Notes: a model not told the origin generated them from the sequence alone. Shown: positions 22,793-35,697, numbered from the stretch's first letter. The stretch: 64,000 nucleotides of DNA from Phytophthora quininea (GCA_011947345.1 JAAVTG010001021.1:62001-126000), one strand, 5' to 3'. Translations and numbers: made by a program.

Positions 22793-23874
22793 CTACAACT
22801 TGCGCTTCAGCAAGCCCGACAGGAAGTCAAACGAGTTTCCATCGGGGTACAGCTCGAAGCGAGAGCCATCAGACTCCGCCAGGAGACAGCCCGTGTTGGT
22901 CAGTCCCTTGATCACCGCCGGCACCTTCTTTCCGTTAGCATCGTCGCCGCTCGCGACCTGAACCACCTGGTCGGTGTGCAACCACCGCGCCAGATACTCC
23001 TTCATGAACGGCTCGAATCCTTCCTCGATAAACAGCTTCTCCATGGGCTCGTACGCGTTGCAGAATGCAGCTAGGAACTCCTCCCTGCAGCATCAAAGTA
23101 GTGTCAACAAACAAACTCCTTCCGAAATGTAAGGGAGACTCCAGCGTACTTGGTGACGGTGCAAGGGTTCTGCTCCGAGCCCAAGATGTCCTGCAGACAG
23201 ATCGTCGGCGACCGGTTCGAGATGTTGAGGCCGATACCTTCAAGACAGCAATTAGCACACGGTTACCATTATCCCCCTCTAATGAACGCACCGGTGGTGA
23301 CGCTGAATTTGCCATCCCGGTACTCAGACTGGCACAAGATGCCTCCGATCTTGACCTTGTTGGCGTAGATGTCGTTGGGCCATTTGATGCGTACAGCACT
23401 GGCAGTGCCTTCCACAGACGTGGTGCTAGCCGCGTGTACAGCCTCCACCGCCTTGATGATGGCCAATGAGACAAGGTACTGCACGAAGGGCAGCGTATTG
23501 CCGTCGGTGAAGTCGCTCTGGAACGAGAAGGTGAGGCAGCCTTCGGGAGACGCCCACGTGTTGGATCCGCGGCCACGGCCGCTCACTTGCTGCTCCGCGA
23601 AGCATAGCAGACCGGCAGGAGCTGAGGGCTTCAGGGTCTCGTGCAGCAGCGTCTGCGTCGAGGGCAGCGAGGGGCTGAACAGCACGACACCGCCCAGACT
23701 CTCCGTCTTGAGCAGCGGGAAGAGCTTGGTCTGTACGGCGTCAGCTGCAGTTGCCACAGCCGCAGGGTACGAGGGCTTGGCAATCTCCAGCCACGTCTGC
23801 AGAGCCTGCAGGTGGCGATCCGAGCGAGCGTAGTAGCGAAGTTCCTCCGACATCTTCCCGAGCATGCGCCGCAC
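22793..23874 (-). CDS. Biotin-protein ligase (holocarboxylase synthetase)
   Basis: Catalyses biotin + ATP to biotinyl-AMP, then transfer to the lysine of carboxylases such as acetyl-CoA and pyruvate carboxylase. Seen: SLPSTQTLLHETL, the biotin/AMP loop GRGRGSNTWASP, KWPNDIYANKVKIGGIL with the catalytic-site Lys, GIGLNISNR, and a C-terminal SH3-like domain (GCLLAESDGSRFELYPDGNS). Exons are 23292-23874, 23150-23237 and 22793-23084, with introns of 54 and 65 bp. There is a short N-terminal extension rather than the long one of human HLCS. The start is ATG 23872-23874, with MSEELRYYARS 8 codons in as an alternative. Tail-to-tail with uL1m. Confidence 0.92.
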
Positions 23875-23971
23875 TGGTTTTGAAACTGAGCCAAAACGTA
23901 GGGGATCCGATATATTGCTAGGGCCACATAAACGACATCGACCGCGTCAACGGACAACGCCTTCTTTGCTT

Positions 23972-26067
<2,096 letters not shown>

Positions 26068-26123
26068 CTTCGACGGTATCTAATCGACGTCCCTTCACCA
26101 AAGAATGGCCTCTCACGGATCAT

Positions 26124-27241
26124 TCACAACGCAGTCCAACCAGCTTTATTCACATCTAAGTCTTTAATGCACGCTTTATTTAGTCCTTGCAATTTTTCCA
26201 TCCCATGGCGCAACGTTTCCAACGACGCCAGCGTCATTTTCTCGGTCATACTGCGCTGCGTTCCCGACGACGCTAGCGTCATGTCTTGGTATATACTCAT
26301 CGAGGGTCTGAGCTGCTTCTCCACGCCGCAATTCTCAACCTGTACACAATCAACCCCCGTAGAAGCTAGTTAACGTTCGAGCGTGGCGTGCTCGATCAGG
26401 TCGCTGAGCTCAAAAGCCTGCTGAAAGTAGAACTCGCTCGAGGTCGTCTTAATGTGCAGAAGCTCCTCCTCCATCGTTGAGAGTACCAGCAAGAGTTTCT
26501 CGTAGTCTCCCTGACACTGCACATGCAGGCTACGCATAATCCTCTCGCGGGTCTTGGCGCGGTCTCGGGGTGACAGCTCCTGTCTCCACTGCGACGACAC
26601 GTGGCGTGCGAGTCGAGGTCGCTTAGCAGCCTCCGCAGTGATGTCGGACCCTGCCGAGGGCGGAGTTCTTCTTTTCTGGCCGCTCGTGGTCGGATCCGGC
26701 GACAGCAAGCTGTGTATACGCCACGAAGACGTCGTAGGTGGCGTCAGGACCAGTCGGCTTGGCATGGTAATATGCCGCGGACTGGCGGTGGGGTCCAGCC
26801 GCTCGTTGGTCGGGCTCTCTTCCCACACGGATCGGGGCGACGTCACGTTGTCCGACATCCTGGGTGATCCTGATTTCCCCGTCCTAAGAAGGACACTAGA
26901 GGTGAGGCCAGCGGGCCTCTGTCCTCTCTGTCCTGCTGCTTGTCCTGACCACGCGCCGGACTTTGTCGTTGCAGTGGGTGCATGGCGCTAGCGGCGGCCT
27001 CGAGGGACATGACGGGTCTGGCGCTTCCCGGCAGCTGCTGACGGCGCCGCTGCAGCTCGTACTGGTCCAAAAGCGGCAGTTGCTTGTCGGCGTGTGTGGC
27101 CAGCAGGCCCAGCAGGCCCTGCGCCGCGCGGTCGTCCGACAGACCGCCGCGACTCGGCAGCAGTGGCGGCACTCGCGGGGCGTCGCCGCGCTCAGCTGGC
27201 TCCGCGCCGCGCTCCCGGCGATCGCCCGACCTGTGGTGCAT
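26124..27241 (-). CDS. KIX-like domain protein, possibly Mediator subunit 15-type
   Basis: The frame from ATG 27239-27241 is Arg/Pro/Gln-rich and disordered. After a one-base slip near 26868 it continues as MSDNVTSPRSVWEES and reaches a helical block at about 26380-26610: QWRQELSPRDRAKTRERIMR, then a second and third helix (LLLVLSTMEEELLHIKTT; FYFQQAFELSDLIEHA). This matches the W-R-x-L/x-P-x-x-R pattern and three-helix length of KIX domains in MED15 and plant homologues, which bind activators. A further coding block after an intron-like junction near 26340 (VEKQLRPSMSIYQDM) ends at 26124; the phase across that junction is not clean. Family assignment is inference. Confidence 0.5.
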
Positions 27242-27341
27242 TAGTCACGGGCAGTGCGCGGTCAAGAGGACTGCTTGGAGGACGCAACACACTCGATAGC
27301 AAGAAGACTTCTTACCGCTGCTGCTCGTGCATTTCGCAAAT

Positions 27342-27582
27342 GGGACGACGTTTTGTCGAAGAAATTAGAGAGCGCTTCGAAAAGATAGGCGGATCGGCTA
27401 TGCTACGACCTCGCTTTAGTGGTCGAGTAATATACACACATTCGCAGGAGCGACCGGAACCGCTCGGAAAATGGGATTCTAACATCCAGTCTGCATTGAT
27501 CGCCTTGGGGATTAGTACTAATGCTCCGTCGAGCTACTACAGACTGAGTGAGTGGCAACGCCGCTCTTCTGCGGTCTTTTAA
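27342..27582 (+). CDS. Small ORF, doubtful
   Basis: Eighty codons from ATG 27342 (MGRRFVEEIRERFEKIGGSA) to TAA. The beginning is helical and charged. It lies between two minus-strand genes, and no domain or splice signals are seen. It may be chance. Confidence 0.2.
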
Positions 27583-27659
27583 CGTGAAGAACTCAACATT
27601 CTTTACCACGCTATGTTCGTAACCGGAGGGGCGCCTATTTTAGCGAATTTTCGCAGATT

Positions 27660-28378
27660 TCAGATGCTCTTCTTCGTTTCCACCTGGGTCGTTCCGACGT
27701 CCGCTTGCTGCAGCGTCGTGGAGGTCTTGCTTGGCGTGCCCGAGACGAGCTTGCTGGCGATCATGTAGAACCAGGCGTACTGCAGCAGGAAGAAGGGCGC
27801 GCAGGCCAGCAGATAAAGCTGCTGGCAGTTGCTGGCGATGCGCGGGACGAGGTACAGCGTGTTGAACACCACGCGCGACAGGAAGAAGGAGCTGGCGAAG
27901 AGCGCGCCCGCCAGCACGCTGTCCGTGAGCCTGTACCAGTTGTAGAAGCCCGTGCTCACCTCGTTCGTCTGTATCCACACGTACGGGTTGCCGAACGAGG
28001 CGTCGCACATGGTCTTCTCCTTGGCGAAGAACACGACGCCCCAGTAGAGTCCGAGCAGGTGGTGACCATAGTCCATGAGGCGCGATCTCCGCAGCGTCGC
28101 CAGCCGAGCCAGGCCGTCGGCGTTCACCATCGCCACCAGGTCCACGAGGAAGAAGGCGAGCGACGAAGCCACCGAGACGGTCGTGTCCAGAGAGAAGTAG
28201 AGCGTGGTCATCGACGCGAGCGTGGAGACCACCCCGTGCGCAGCGTTCAGCGTGATGATGTGGTTGCGGCCGCGCTCCCCGCCGGCACGGAGATCAGCAC
28301 GAGCGCCCACAGCATCGACCAACACACGACAGCCACCGCCAGGTTCGCCACACGCTCGTCCGCCAGCTCCAGCAGCAT
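27660..28378 (-). CDS. TLC-domain (TRAM/LAG1/CLN8) membrane protein
   Basis: Multi-spanning protein of TLCD4 (TMEM56)-like size. Visible TM segments include NLAVAVVCWSMLWALVLISV, HGVVSTLASMTTLYF, SLAFFLVDLVAMV, GLYWGVVFF and YLLACAPFFLLQYAWFYMI. The HH pair in DYGHHLLGLYW and EVSTGFYNWYRL are the TLC signature positions (H-H and E-x-S-T-x-F-x-N). TLC proteins act on or sense membrane lipids; ceramide synthases are one branch, but their Lag1p lysine/His set is not clear here. The start is ATG 28376-28378, in the frame reading MLLELADERV. One G is missing in a GGGG run near 28277. Tandem with the ZIP gene on the same strand. Confidence 0.75.
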
Positions 28379-28452
28379 GATCGACGGATCCGCGACGAAA
28401 GATCGCGGTCAAAACAGTTCTAGACTATTGATCCAGATCCAAGACGGCATTT

Positions 28453-28605
28453 CTAGATGTGTCGCGTGCCGTGATGATCTTCCTGCAAAGTGTAGACGAA
28501 CGCAGGCGACGTGACTTGGACATACGATTCGAAGCCGTTCGCCGGCATGACAAACACATCCATCGAACACGGTATCTCGACGTCGACGAAAGGTGAGGCG
28601 TTCAT
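28453..28605 (-). CDS. Short ORF upstream of the TLC gene, doubtful
   Basis: Fifty codons starting MNASPFVDVEIPCSMDVFVM. It has a protein-like composition and could be a missed first exon of the TLC gene or an upstream ORF, but no GT donor joins it to the next frame. The rest of 28379-28697 shows no gene. Confidence 0.2.
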   Translation of the reverse strand: MNASPFVDVEIPCSMDVFVMPANGFESYVQVTSPAFVYTLQEDHHGTRHI

Positions 28606-28697
28606 TCTCTTTCGATTATTTCCAAACTGACAAATTTGTGTTTAGCAACTGTACGCCTGCAGGAGTAGCTGGCTGGTGACGGTGGTGTCTACATAAC

Positions 28698-29707
28698 TTA
28701 AGCCCACTTGCCGATGAGCGCCATGAGGCCGGCGCCCAACCACAGGCAAAAGTAAATGGAGAAGCGCTGCGCGGCCGAGCGAGACAGGAACTGGTGGTTG
28801 GTGGTCATGTTGTACGTCAGCAGCTCGACGAGGCCCGTGTACAGCAGGATGCCGCCGGCCACGCAGTCCAGGATGCCCTGCACCCACAGGGCCGTGGTGG
28901 ATGAGTCTGAGTACGTGGTACGGATGGCAATACCGATCACCTGGCCGATCGGGGTCGTGATCGCGAACGCAAAGTTGACCATGAAGAGCTTGCTCTTGCT
29001 CTCGAGGAGCCCAACGCGGACGTGCCGATGGCGATACCTTCGAAGAACTGGTGGAAGCACAAGGCGGCGAGCAGCGTCTTGAACTGCGAGCCCGTGGTCA
29101 CGGCCAGGTCGAGACCGATGATGACAGAGTGGAAGATGACACCGGCCTCGAAGATGATCGTGGCGATCTTGCGGCGGATCTTGGAGTCGTGCGCAGCGTG
29201 GTCGATACCCTTCTCGTGGTAATCCGTCGTCTGCGGGGTCAGCGCTCCGTCCGGTGTGCCGACAGGTTCCTGCATGATGGCCTCCGGGGTGTGACCGTGA
29301 GCGTGGCCATGGCCGTGGAGCAGTGATCCCTGGTTGCCGAAGAAGACGGAGCTCTCGCACTCGATCAGGTGCATGACCACGAGCGTGATCAGCACGAACG
29401 CCAGGCCGAGACTCCCGTATTCCTCGACGATGGAACCGAGACACTCGTTGCTGAGCTTCTCAATACCTTCGTTGATCATGTGGATGAGACCCGTGGCGAT
29501 GACCACGCCGTACGCAAAGGCGCTGACGGACTCCATGATGATCGAGTTGGCGTTGCAGACCGGGATCTTCTGCGCGATAATGGGGATCAGCGTGCCCGCC
29601 GCGGACACGACGAAGATGATGAAGATGGAGCCGACGTGCAGCGCCATGTCGTACTCGTTCTCACCGTCTAGCGAGACGCACCCGCAGCACGTTCCTTCGT
29701 CAGCCAT
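28698..29707 (-). CDS. ZIP-family zinc/iron transporter
   Basis: Eight-TM ZIP (SLC39-type) permease importing Zn2+ or Fe2+ into the cytosol. The N-terminus MADEGTCCGC is followed by TM1-3 (IFIIFVVSAAGTLIPIIAQK onwards) and a His-rich loop with HGHGHAHGH between TM3 and TM4. TM4 (FHSVIIGLDLAVTTG) and TM5 (CFHQFFEGIAIG) hold the binuclear metal-site residues of the family, and the tail ends in TM8. The start is ATG 29705-29707. One G is missing in a GGG run near 29013 (SALG to LLESKSK). The promoter side is short: a pogo-like transposon begins 135 bp upstream of the ATG. Confidence 0.93.
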
Positions 29708-29841
29708 GGTGAGACGGTGGGTAGTCGAGTTTGCAAGGCCAAACTTTGGTAGTCGCTCGAGGGCAAATGGAAAAGTGACCGACCACCACGTCCGAGGATT
29801 CCGGAGCCCGTGCACCATAGAGCTGCCTGGCGCCGTCGGCA

Positions 29842-29869
29842 TACCGACCCACCTTGCTTATAGCCGACA
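29842..29869 (+). repeat. Left terminal inverted repeat of the pogo-like element
   Basis: Begins TACCGACCCACCTTGC. All 28 bases match the reverse complement of 30593-30620. Confidence 0.9.
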
Positions 29870-29938
29870 AGTATAATCTTGAAGAGCGTTTTTGCACTCG
29901 AACACAAAAAGACAGAGTCAACAGCAAAGGAAGCAAGT

Positions 29939-30434
29939 TTATTCAAAATCGTCATCCGAGTCCAGCTCATTGTCGTCGGCGACACCCAGTTCCTGCAGGC
30001 GCTCCACCACCTCGCTTGCCTCTCTATCTATATCCGAGACGTAGATTTCTGCCTTTTTGTAGCCGGACGCTATAATAGCTGAGCTTAAAGGTTCCACGAG
30101 TGCCAGATCCATCTCGCAATATCAGAGCGAGATGGAGGCCTCAGGCGGAATTTCACGCCCTGCTCCCGCTGGCGGATCTGACGACGCAGCTCACCCACCC
30201 AGAACAGACGCATACGGTCTTCTTGAGCTGTGAGCCTCTTCCTGTGCTGCATGCACGTTCAAGCTCTTCTTCCTTCTGACGCCATTCTAGGATAAGCTTT
30301 CTTCTACTGTCGTACGCGTGTACAGCTAGATCGCTGAAAAAGAGGTTAATAGTGGCACGAATGTCATCGTAGCGCTGCAAGTGCTGGACGATTTCCAGCT
30401 TCTCAGCAGCGGTGTAGGAGTTGCGCTTTGCCAT
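29939..30434 (-). pseudogene. pogo/jerky-type transposase remnant lacking the DDE domain
   Basis: From ATG 30432-30434 it reads MAKRNSYTAAEKLEIVQHLQ, the CENP-B/pogo-type N-terminal helix-turn-helix. About 60 codons later it meets, after a one-base step, a block RMRLFWVGELRRQIRQ and then the family's C-terminal region: DIARWIWHSWN, SSAIIASGYKKAEIYV and an acidic tail ending DSDDDFE. The roughly 250-residue catalytic part normally between is missing. This is the product of an internal deletion, not a functional enzyme. Confidence 0.7.
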
Positions 30435-30592
30435 TGCGCTTGGCCGGCGCGAAGCTGAAATGGCTCTAGCTGGCTTCAGGAAATAACAATGAATGGCTGA
30501 GATTGCTGACTGTCCGTTACAAGAGGAGTCACCCTTACCCTACTATCGAAGATCTCTGATTGGCTACATGTGACCTGTCCGTTACAAGCAGG

Positions 30593-30620
30593 TGTCGGCT
30601 ATAAGCAAGGTGGGTCGGTA
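30593..30620 (-). repeat. Right terminal inverted repeat of the pogo-like element
   Basis: Ends in GGTGGGTCGGTA. It is a perfect inverse of the left end, including the TA. Confidence 0.9.
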
Positions 30621-31672
30621 GACCGCACGTGTCACACTCACTCGCCCCATACAGTGTCAAGCATAACAGGCGCCGCCGCCGTCGGACAAGTGTAGGGATT
30701 GCAGCTCTGCGGCGACGATCGGCGTTCGCCGTCGGATAAGCTCCCACGGTCCATTCAACACGGTTCCATTTGCCCTCGATCTGAAAGCGTCGGCGCCGCC
30801 GCTGAACGCTGCAGCTGATGCAGGGCCAGCAAAACGAGAGGATTTGCTAACTGAAGGCTAAAGGCTGCAAGTGCTGTCGGTGGAATCTCACACCGGCAGA
30901 ATGGCTCTTGTCAGTGGAGGGTAGCATCGAAGATGGGAACTCAACTCCGGGTCAAGAATGCGGCGCGGACGCTGGCGAGTCCATTGACGCCAGTCTGCGG
31001 AGCAACGCTAACATAAAGTGAATGGTGGGGTGAACGCATCGAACTGTTGCCATTGCAGTGCGATCTCCAACGTGGATGACACGGCTCGTATCGGAGACTT
31101 GGGGAAGCGTTGTCGAAGTGGCGTTAAAAGGTTGGTGCGCAGACGGGTGTGAGTGTAGACGAAACCGGCGAATGTCGCCGTCGGATCACTTGTTGACCAG
31201 GCAGCGCCACCATTTTGTCGGTGAGGACGTCTGCACTGGTACACTTGCAAGACCTCTGCGTCTGTCGATGTTGATGCAATGCAGTTGACCGCTGCGTTCC
31301 CACTGGCACGCAGGCCCCGCTGAGATGGAGGGATCCAACAGGCAAGGGTAGCCTGGTGCAATACCTTTCGCCTTCGGATGCAAGTTTCATGATGCAGCAG
31401 CAAGCACTCGTACATATATCTCCACCGCCCCTCTCAGTGAGAAGGGGGCGCGTGCAGCCTGAGCCGGAGCAGCACCACGCCATGCTTCATCAATCGCCCG
31501 ATGATCTTGCCGTTTTGACACCTCTCTATGCGAATAAATACCGGCTACCATCGGTATATCATTTATCGCTCATGTACCCACTAAATGGTACAAACTGTCC
31601 ATACCGACTCACTACCGAACCTAATACCAACCAGCGAAATTTGGCGCCAATTCAAAAAAATTGCAGTACGAC
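30621..31672. other. Intergenic stretch without a supported gene
   Basis: About 1 kb with only short or low-complexity frames. A Gln-rich plus-strand frame at 31389-31560 (MMQQQALVHISPPPLSVRRG) could belong to an upstream exon of the RING gene, because an intron-like acceptor (AAAATTGCAG) ends at 31666 just before that gene's first Met. Nothing decides this. A small ATACCG/CGGTAT inverted repeat lies near 31540. Confidence 0.4.
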
Positions 31673-33410
31673 ATGGAGCGCAGGGAGATCGAGCGTCTGC
31701 GCGCGATGGAGGCCGCGTACCAGCGCGAGCGGCAGCAGCGCGACATGCTCGAGAAGAAGTACGCGCGGCTGAAGCGGCGCTACGTGCGTCTGGAGCGCTC
31801 CTACTCACGTCTGCAGCTGGAGACGCGCGGGGTAAAGTGTCGGAATGGTTGATACACTACTATTGCTGCTAAAATACTCACACTCTGCTGCCTATAGAAA
31901 AGAAATGACGGCGCCGAGACGCCCACAGATCCGTCAGACATGCCCAGAAGTGGCCAATCTACGCCCAGTTCGCACACGTCCTCGGTATTGACTGTCCTAG
32001 ATCCTTCTATCCAGGCACATTACGTTGGACTTAACGCTCGTGTTGCTACGACCAGTTTGCAGTGATAGACCTCACGAGTCCCAACTCGTCGGCAACTTCG
32101 ATACGCCACAGCAGCCTGCGGTCGGCGAATGGCATTTCCAGGCAACTACGCAGCTCTCAAGAGGAGAATCGATCGATCAGTGACGATATCTGTGCGGAGA
32201 GTCCGAGATCGTCCATGGGATCGCCGGAGACCTCGACTATGGGGACACGTGGCAGTGCAGGCCAAGAGGAGAAAGAGGAGGAGACGACGCAGAGGAGAAC
32301 AAGCAGTGACAGGGTTCCAGAGTCGACAAGACGCATGCACTTGGACTTCCGTCTGCCTGATGGATTCTTTCAGCGCCACTCGGCGCTATCGGCTACGACT
32401 CATCGGTCATTGCAGCACACTCTGCCTTCTGAAGAGTCTACGAGCTCTCATAGGTCCCCACGGTCGGCGCATTCTGTGACTACACATAGCGGTGAACCGC
32501 GCACACGGACTCGACCCCGACTCAGATTGCACCCTTCCCCGGAACGAACAGCAGCTCATGGCTACGGCTATGAACTGGAGCAGGAAGTTGAGCCTCGTGC
32601 CCACCGACACACCAGGAATCGATGGGCGTCAGATCCGTCGCCGCTGCCTACTACACCTTCACCCACTACGTCATCACGGGCAGTGCCGACGGTCTCGTCG
32701 TCAGTGACCCGACCAAATACTCAGACTGATGAAGAAGCTTCACTGGCGCTGGCACGCTACCTTCAACAACAAGAGGTAAAGGAAACACCACGTTGTGCGG
32801 TCATGAAATTGTACGCTTACGCCTGTTTTAATTTACGTTTGTGTAGAATATTGCAGCGTACGAGGAATATGAAGCTCGTCTTCGCGAGACAGCAGAGCAG
32901 GAATACCAACGTTCAGCCATGGCTAATACGACGGGTCTCTCTGGTTTGGCGAGCCACTCGCGTGATGTTGATCCTGACAACATGACGTACGAAGAGCTGC
33001 TGCGGCTAGGAGAGGAGGTTGGGGACGTAAAGAAGGAGCGATGGCGGCAAATGGCTGTACAGGTTCTCTCTAGTCTGCCAACACATCGATGGACCAGTGG
33101 CCATGGCGAAGATATATCGTACGTCAAAGTCCTCTTCGTTTCCTGGTTGAGATTGAATCGCTAATGCATTTGTTCTTCGTCCAGTTGCATTATTTGCCAG
33201 TACAATTTTGTACCGAATGATCGAGCGACGACGTTGCCGTGTGCTCATGTGTTTCATGAAGGTGCGTCAAGAGGTTAATGATTCTGGATTTCAACTAAAC
33301 AATGCGTGCTTGGTGGTTTAGATTGCGTGGACGGCTGGGTACGTGAAAACAATAGCTGCCCACTTTGCAAAGAGAAATCGTGCCATTGTAAGCATGCTAC
33401 CGACGGATGA
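31673..33410 (+). CDS. RING-H2 E3 ubiquitin ligase
   Basis: The C-terminus carries a complete RING-H2: CIICQYNFVPNDRATTLPC, then H-x2-H-type AHVFHEDC, W, and CPLC (C3H2C3 spacing). The N-terminus is a short basic coiled coil (ERRYIERL-type heptads, 31673-31831), followed by a long Ser/Thr/Arg-rich disordered region (31900-32720) and a helical stretch (NIAAYEEYEARLRETAEQEY). Exons: 31673-31831, 31898-32775, 32847-33118, 33185-33261, 33322-33410, with introns of 60-71 bp. One base is missing near 32060 (TTSLQ to VIDLT). It transfers ubiquitin from an E2 to substrates; the substrate is unknown. An additional 5' exon is possible. Confidence 0.85.
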
Positions 33411-33681
33411 CGTCTAAGAAACCCCGGGATTCGTGGTGAAGCGATCTGCGCGATTCGCTATCATTTCTGGGTAAAGTGCTCAGCTTTTGCAGAACGGGAT
33501 TCATGCAGTCGATCACCGTCATATCCACGGTGCCACGAAGTTTGGCATTTCCCGAATAGTGGCGATGGCGTTTCTGCGCAAACTGTTCGCGATGCAGATG
33601 CGTCGAATACTGGCAATCACGGGCGCGCATAATACGCCGGGTGCTGGTGATAGTTACTTCCGGCTACGGGCGCCTCACAAA

Positions 33682-34191
33682 ATGGCCGCAGGAGATGGCG
33701 GACGCGACGGTATAATTGAAGAATATCAGGTGTTTGAGCAAGTAATTGCGGCTTTGGAAGGAGACATTCTTGCCGAGATGGCCGAACAGGACGCCAAAAT
33801 CGCTAAGCGTCACACCATCGTCGATAATAAGGCTGTCATAGTTGCGGAGGCGGGCGCCGCAATCGCGGAGAACGGTCAGCTAATCAACATGCTAGAAGCC
33901 TACTACTACTCGTGCGGCCAAGCCGTAGCACTGCGCGGCATGCTCGATGTCCACCTGGACGGTTTGCTCCAACAGTTGCCAAAGCACCGGTCCAAGTCGT
34001 CGAAGATCAAGCATCTCCAAGCGACTGGCCTCTCTGACTATGATCGCTGGGTGCTGGATAAACACAGGGCACTGTCCAAGGACATCCACGTCGTGCCGAG
34101 CCCAGAGTTGGCCAACGCAGCGTTACTCTACATAGGGCTATCGCAAGAAGACAAGGTCAACTTCAAGAAGTTGTTCGAGACTCAGTACTAG
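33682..34191 (+). CDS. Unrecognised small helical protein
   Basis: An intact 169-codon frame from ATG 33682 (MAAGDGGRDGIIEEYQVFEQ) to TAG. It is rich in Ala, Glu and Leu and predicted mostly helical (QVIAALEGDILAEMAEQDAK; EAGAAIAENGQLINMLEAYY), with no signal peptide or TM segment. A longer frame begins upstream near 33487, but that part (RIVAMAFLRKLFAMQ) looks non-coding. It ends SQEDKVNFKKLFETQY. No family is recognised. The gap 33411-33681 shows no gene. Confidence 0.55.
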   Translation: MAAGDGGRDGIIEEYQVFEQVIAALEGDILAEMAEQDAKIAKRHTIVDNKAVIVAEAGAAIAENGQLINMLEAYYYSCGQAVALRGMLDVHLDGLLQQLPKHRSKSSKIKHLQATGLSDYDRWVLDKHRALSKDIHVVPSPELANAALLYIGLSQEDKVNFKKLFETQY

Positions 34192-34293
34192 TGCCCAGCC
34201 ACGACGCCAACAGTGAGTGAGTCGAAGGTTTCTTAGTCTTCGAGTCGGTCGATCGTTATACACTGTCTGGCCTAAATAAAAGTCAAGCTTTCT

Positions 34294-34552
34294 CTAAATG
34301 GTACTTTTGCTTAACATCTTGCCCATCAAGATCATGACGTCGAAGGGTAAGCCGCCTTTGTTCTTCGGTGTCAGCGTTACGCTAGCTTCCAATCTGAAAA
34401 AAAAATATTGTTCATACTGGGGCGCTTGCCTTCAGTATTTCCGTGGATGCAAAGATGAAATCGAGGATTAGATGTTGTTGAAGTTTGCTTCCTGACATGA
34501 CTCACTTAGAAGATAATGCGATGCTGCTGTGGTTCACCTCAGCGCTATGATC
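34294..34552 (-). other. In-frame coding-like exon pair directly after the MetAP1 stop codon
   Basis: After the MetAP1 TAA, the same frame stays open (DHSAEVNHSSIALSS) to a GTGAGT donor at 34505. A TTTTTTTTTCAG acceptor then starts a second block (34393 down) that keeps frame: KLEASVTLTPKNKGG, then FDVMILMGKMLSKSTI and stop TAG 34294-34296. It could be a 3' UTR with a chance ORF, the end of another gene, or a readthrough extension. Confidence 0.3.
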
Positions 34553-35697
34553 TTACGGTTTGATCGGGCGCTGCACCTTGGCTTGACTCCACTTCATCAC
34601 TGGTTCGTCTTCACGAGCAGTCAGAATCTCGTAGCCGGTCTCCGTCACGAGGAATGTGTGCTCAAATTGCGCAGACCGTAAGCCATCCCGGGTAACGGAC
34701 GTCCACTGGTCGGGCCACACCTGGTCACGCCAAGTGCCAACATTGATCATCGGCTCGATCGTGAAGACCATCCCAGGCTTCATGATGCCAACCGCCTTGT
34801 TCTTCGGGTAGTGCGGAATATCCGGAGCACCGTGCATCACAAACCCCACGCCATGTCCGCAGTACGCCTTGACAACGGAGAAGTTCTCAGCATTGGCAAC
34901 AGCTGCGATGTGTTTGCCAAGCTCACGGAACATGGTTCCAGGACGGATGAGCTTTGCCGCCGCGGCCAAGCTCTCGAACGTCGTCTTCACCAGACGAACG
35001 CCTTCCTCGTCGACGTTCCCCACCAGAAACGTCTCGTTTAGGTCTCCATGATAACCGTCCTTGTACACCGTGACGTCCAGATTCACAATGTCGCCATCTT
35101 CGATCGGACGCGAGTCCGGAATGCCATGGCAGATCACCTCGTTCACTGAGATACAGACAGACTTTGGGAAGCGGTAGTAGTTGAGTGGGGATGGGTAGCA
35201 GCCCCGTTCAATGCAGGCTTCGTGCACGATCTTGTCGATCTCGTCTCCAGTTACTCCAGGACGTAGCGCGTTCCCAGCGATGTCCAGGATCTCTCTGCCA
35301 GCCTTGCAGGCCGCTCGAACGCCTTCCAGCTGCTCTGGCGTGTACACGGGGATGGATCTGTCCGACTGCTGCTCCATCAACGGCACGCCCGTCTCGGAGT
35401 AGTCTGGCCGTTGGATGCTGTCCGGCAGCCCCTCTTCTCGGACACAGTGCCAGGACGCAGCTTGCCAGTAAATTGGTAGCCGTCAAAAGGTGACGAGGAC
35501 TTGGCGCGGTCCTGCTCGTCGGCGATGGCTTGCATGAACATCTTGTGGAGTCCCTTGTGCGCAGCCCAGTAGCCCTTGAAGCATTGCTGAGAGCAGAAGC
35601 TGCTCATGGCCGGAGGGATGCCCAGTTTCTTGCAGGTCGGGCAAATGAGCGAGCCGCTCTTGCCGCAGTCCGGAGTCACGCACGCGAGTCCTCCCAT
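34553..35697 (-). CDS. MAP1: Methionine aminopeptidase type 1 with N-terminal zinc fingers
   Basis: Removes initiator Met from nascent cytosolic proteins at the ribosome. The N-terminus has the eukaryotic MetAP1 zinc fingers (ACVTPDCGKSGSLICPTCKK, then a MYND-like FCSQQCFKGYWAAHKGLHK). The catalytic domain shows all five metal ligands: two Asp in NLDVTVYKDGYHGDLNETF, His in CGHGVGFVMHG, Glu in MVFTIEPM and Glu in RSAQFEHTFLV. The start is ATG 35695-35697. One base is missing near 35440 between zinc-finger and catalytic frames (LRPGT to REEGLPDSIQ). There are no introns in the coding part. The length is close to yeast Map1. Confidence 0.94.

Larger units (their letters stand above)
29842..30620 (-). 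mobile_element. Internally deleted pogo/Tigger-like DNA transposon with TA target duplication
   Basis: A 779-bp unit bounded by perfect inverted repeats of 28 bp including the terminal TA dinucleotides (TACCGACCCACCTTGC at the left, its complement at the right). TA on both sides is the Tc1/mariner-pogo target duplication. It contains the start and end of a transposase but no DDE core. The 13-bp string TGTCCGTTACAAG occurs twice near the right end (about 30509 and 30576), a possible subterminal transposase site. It probably moves only with a transposase supplied elsewhere. Confidence 0.85.

Noticed and set aside
27705..28514. Plus-strand 269-codon frame opposite the TLC gene
   Set aside because: An Arg/Glu/His-rich antisense shadow with no domain.
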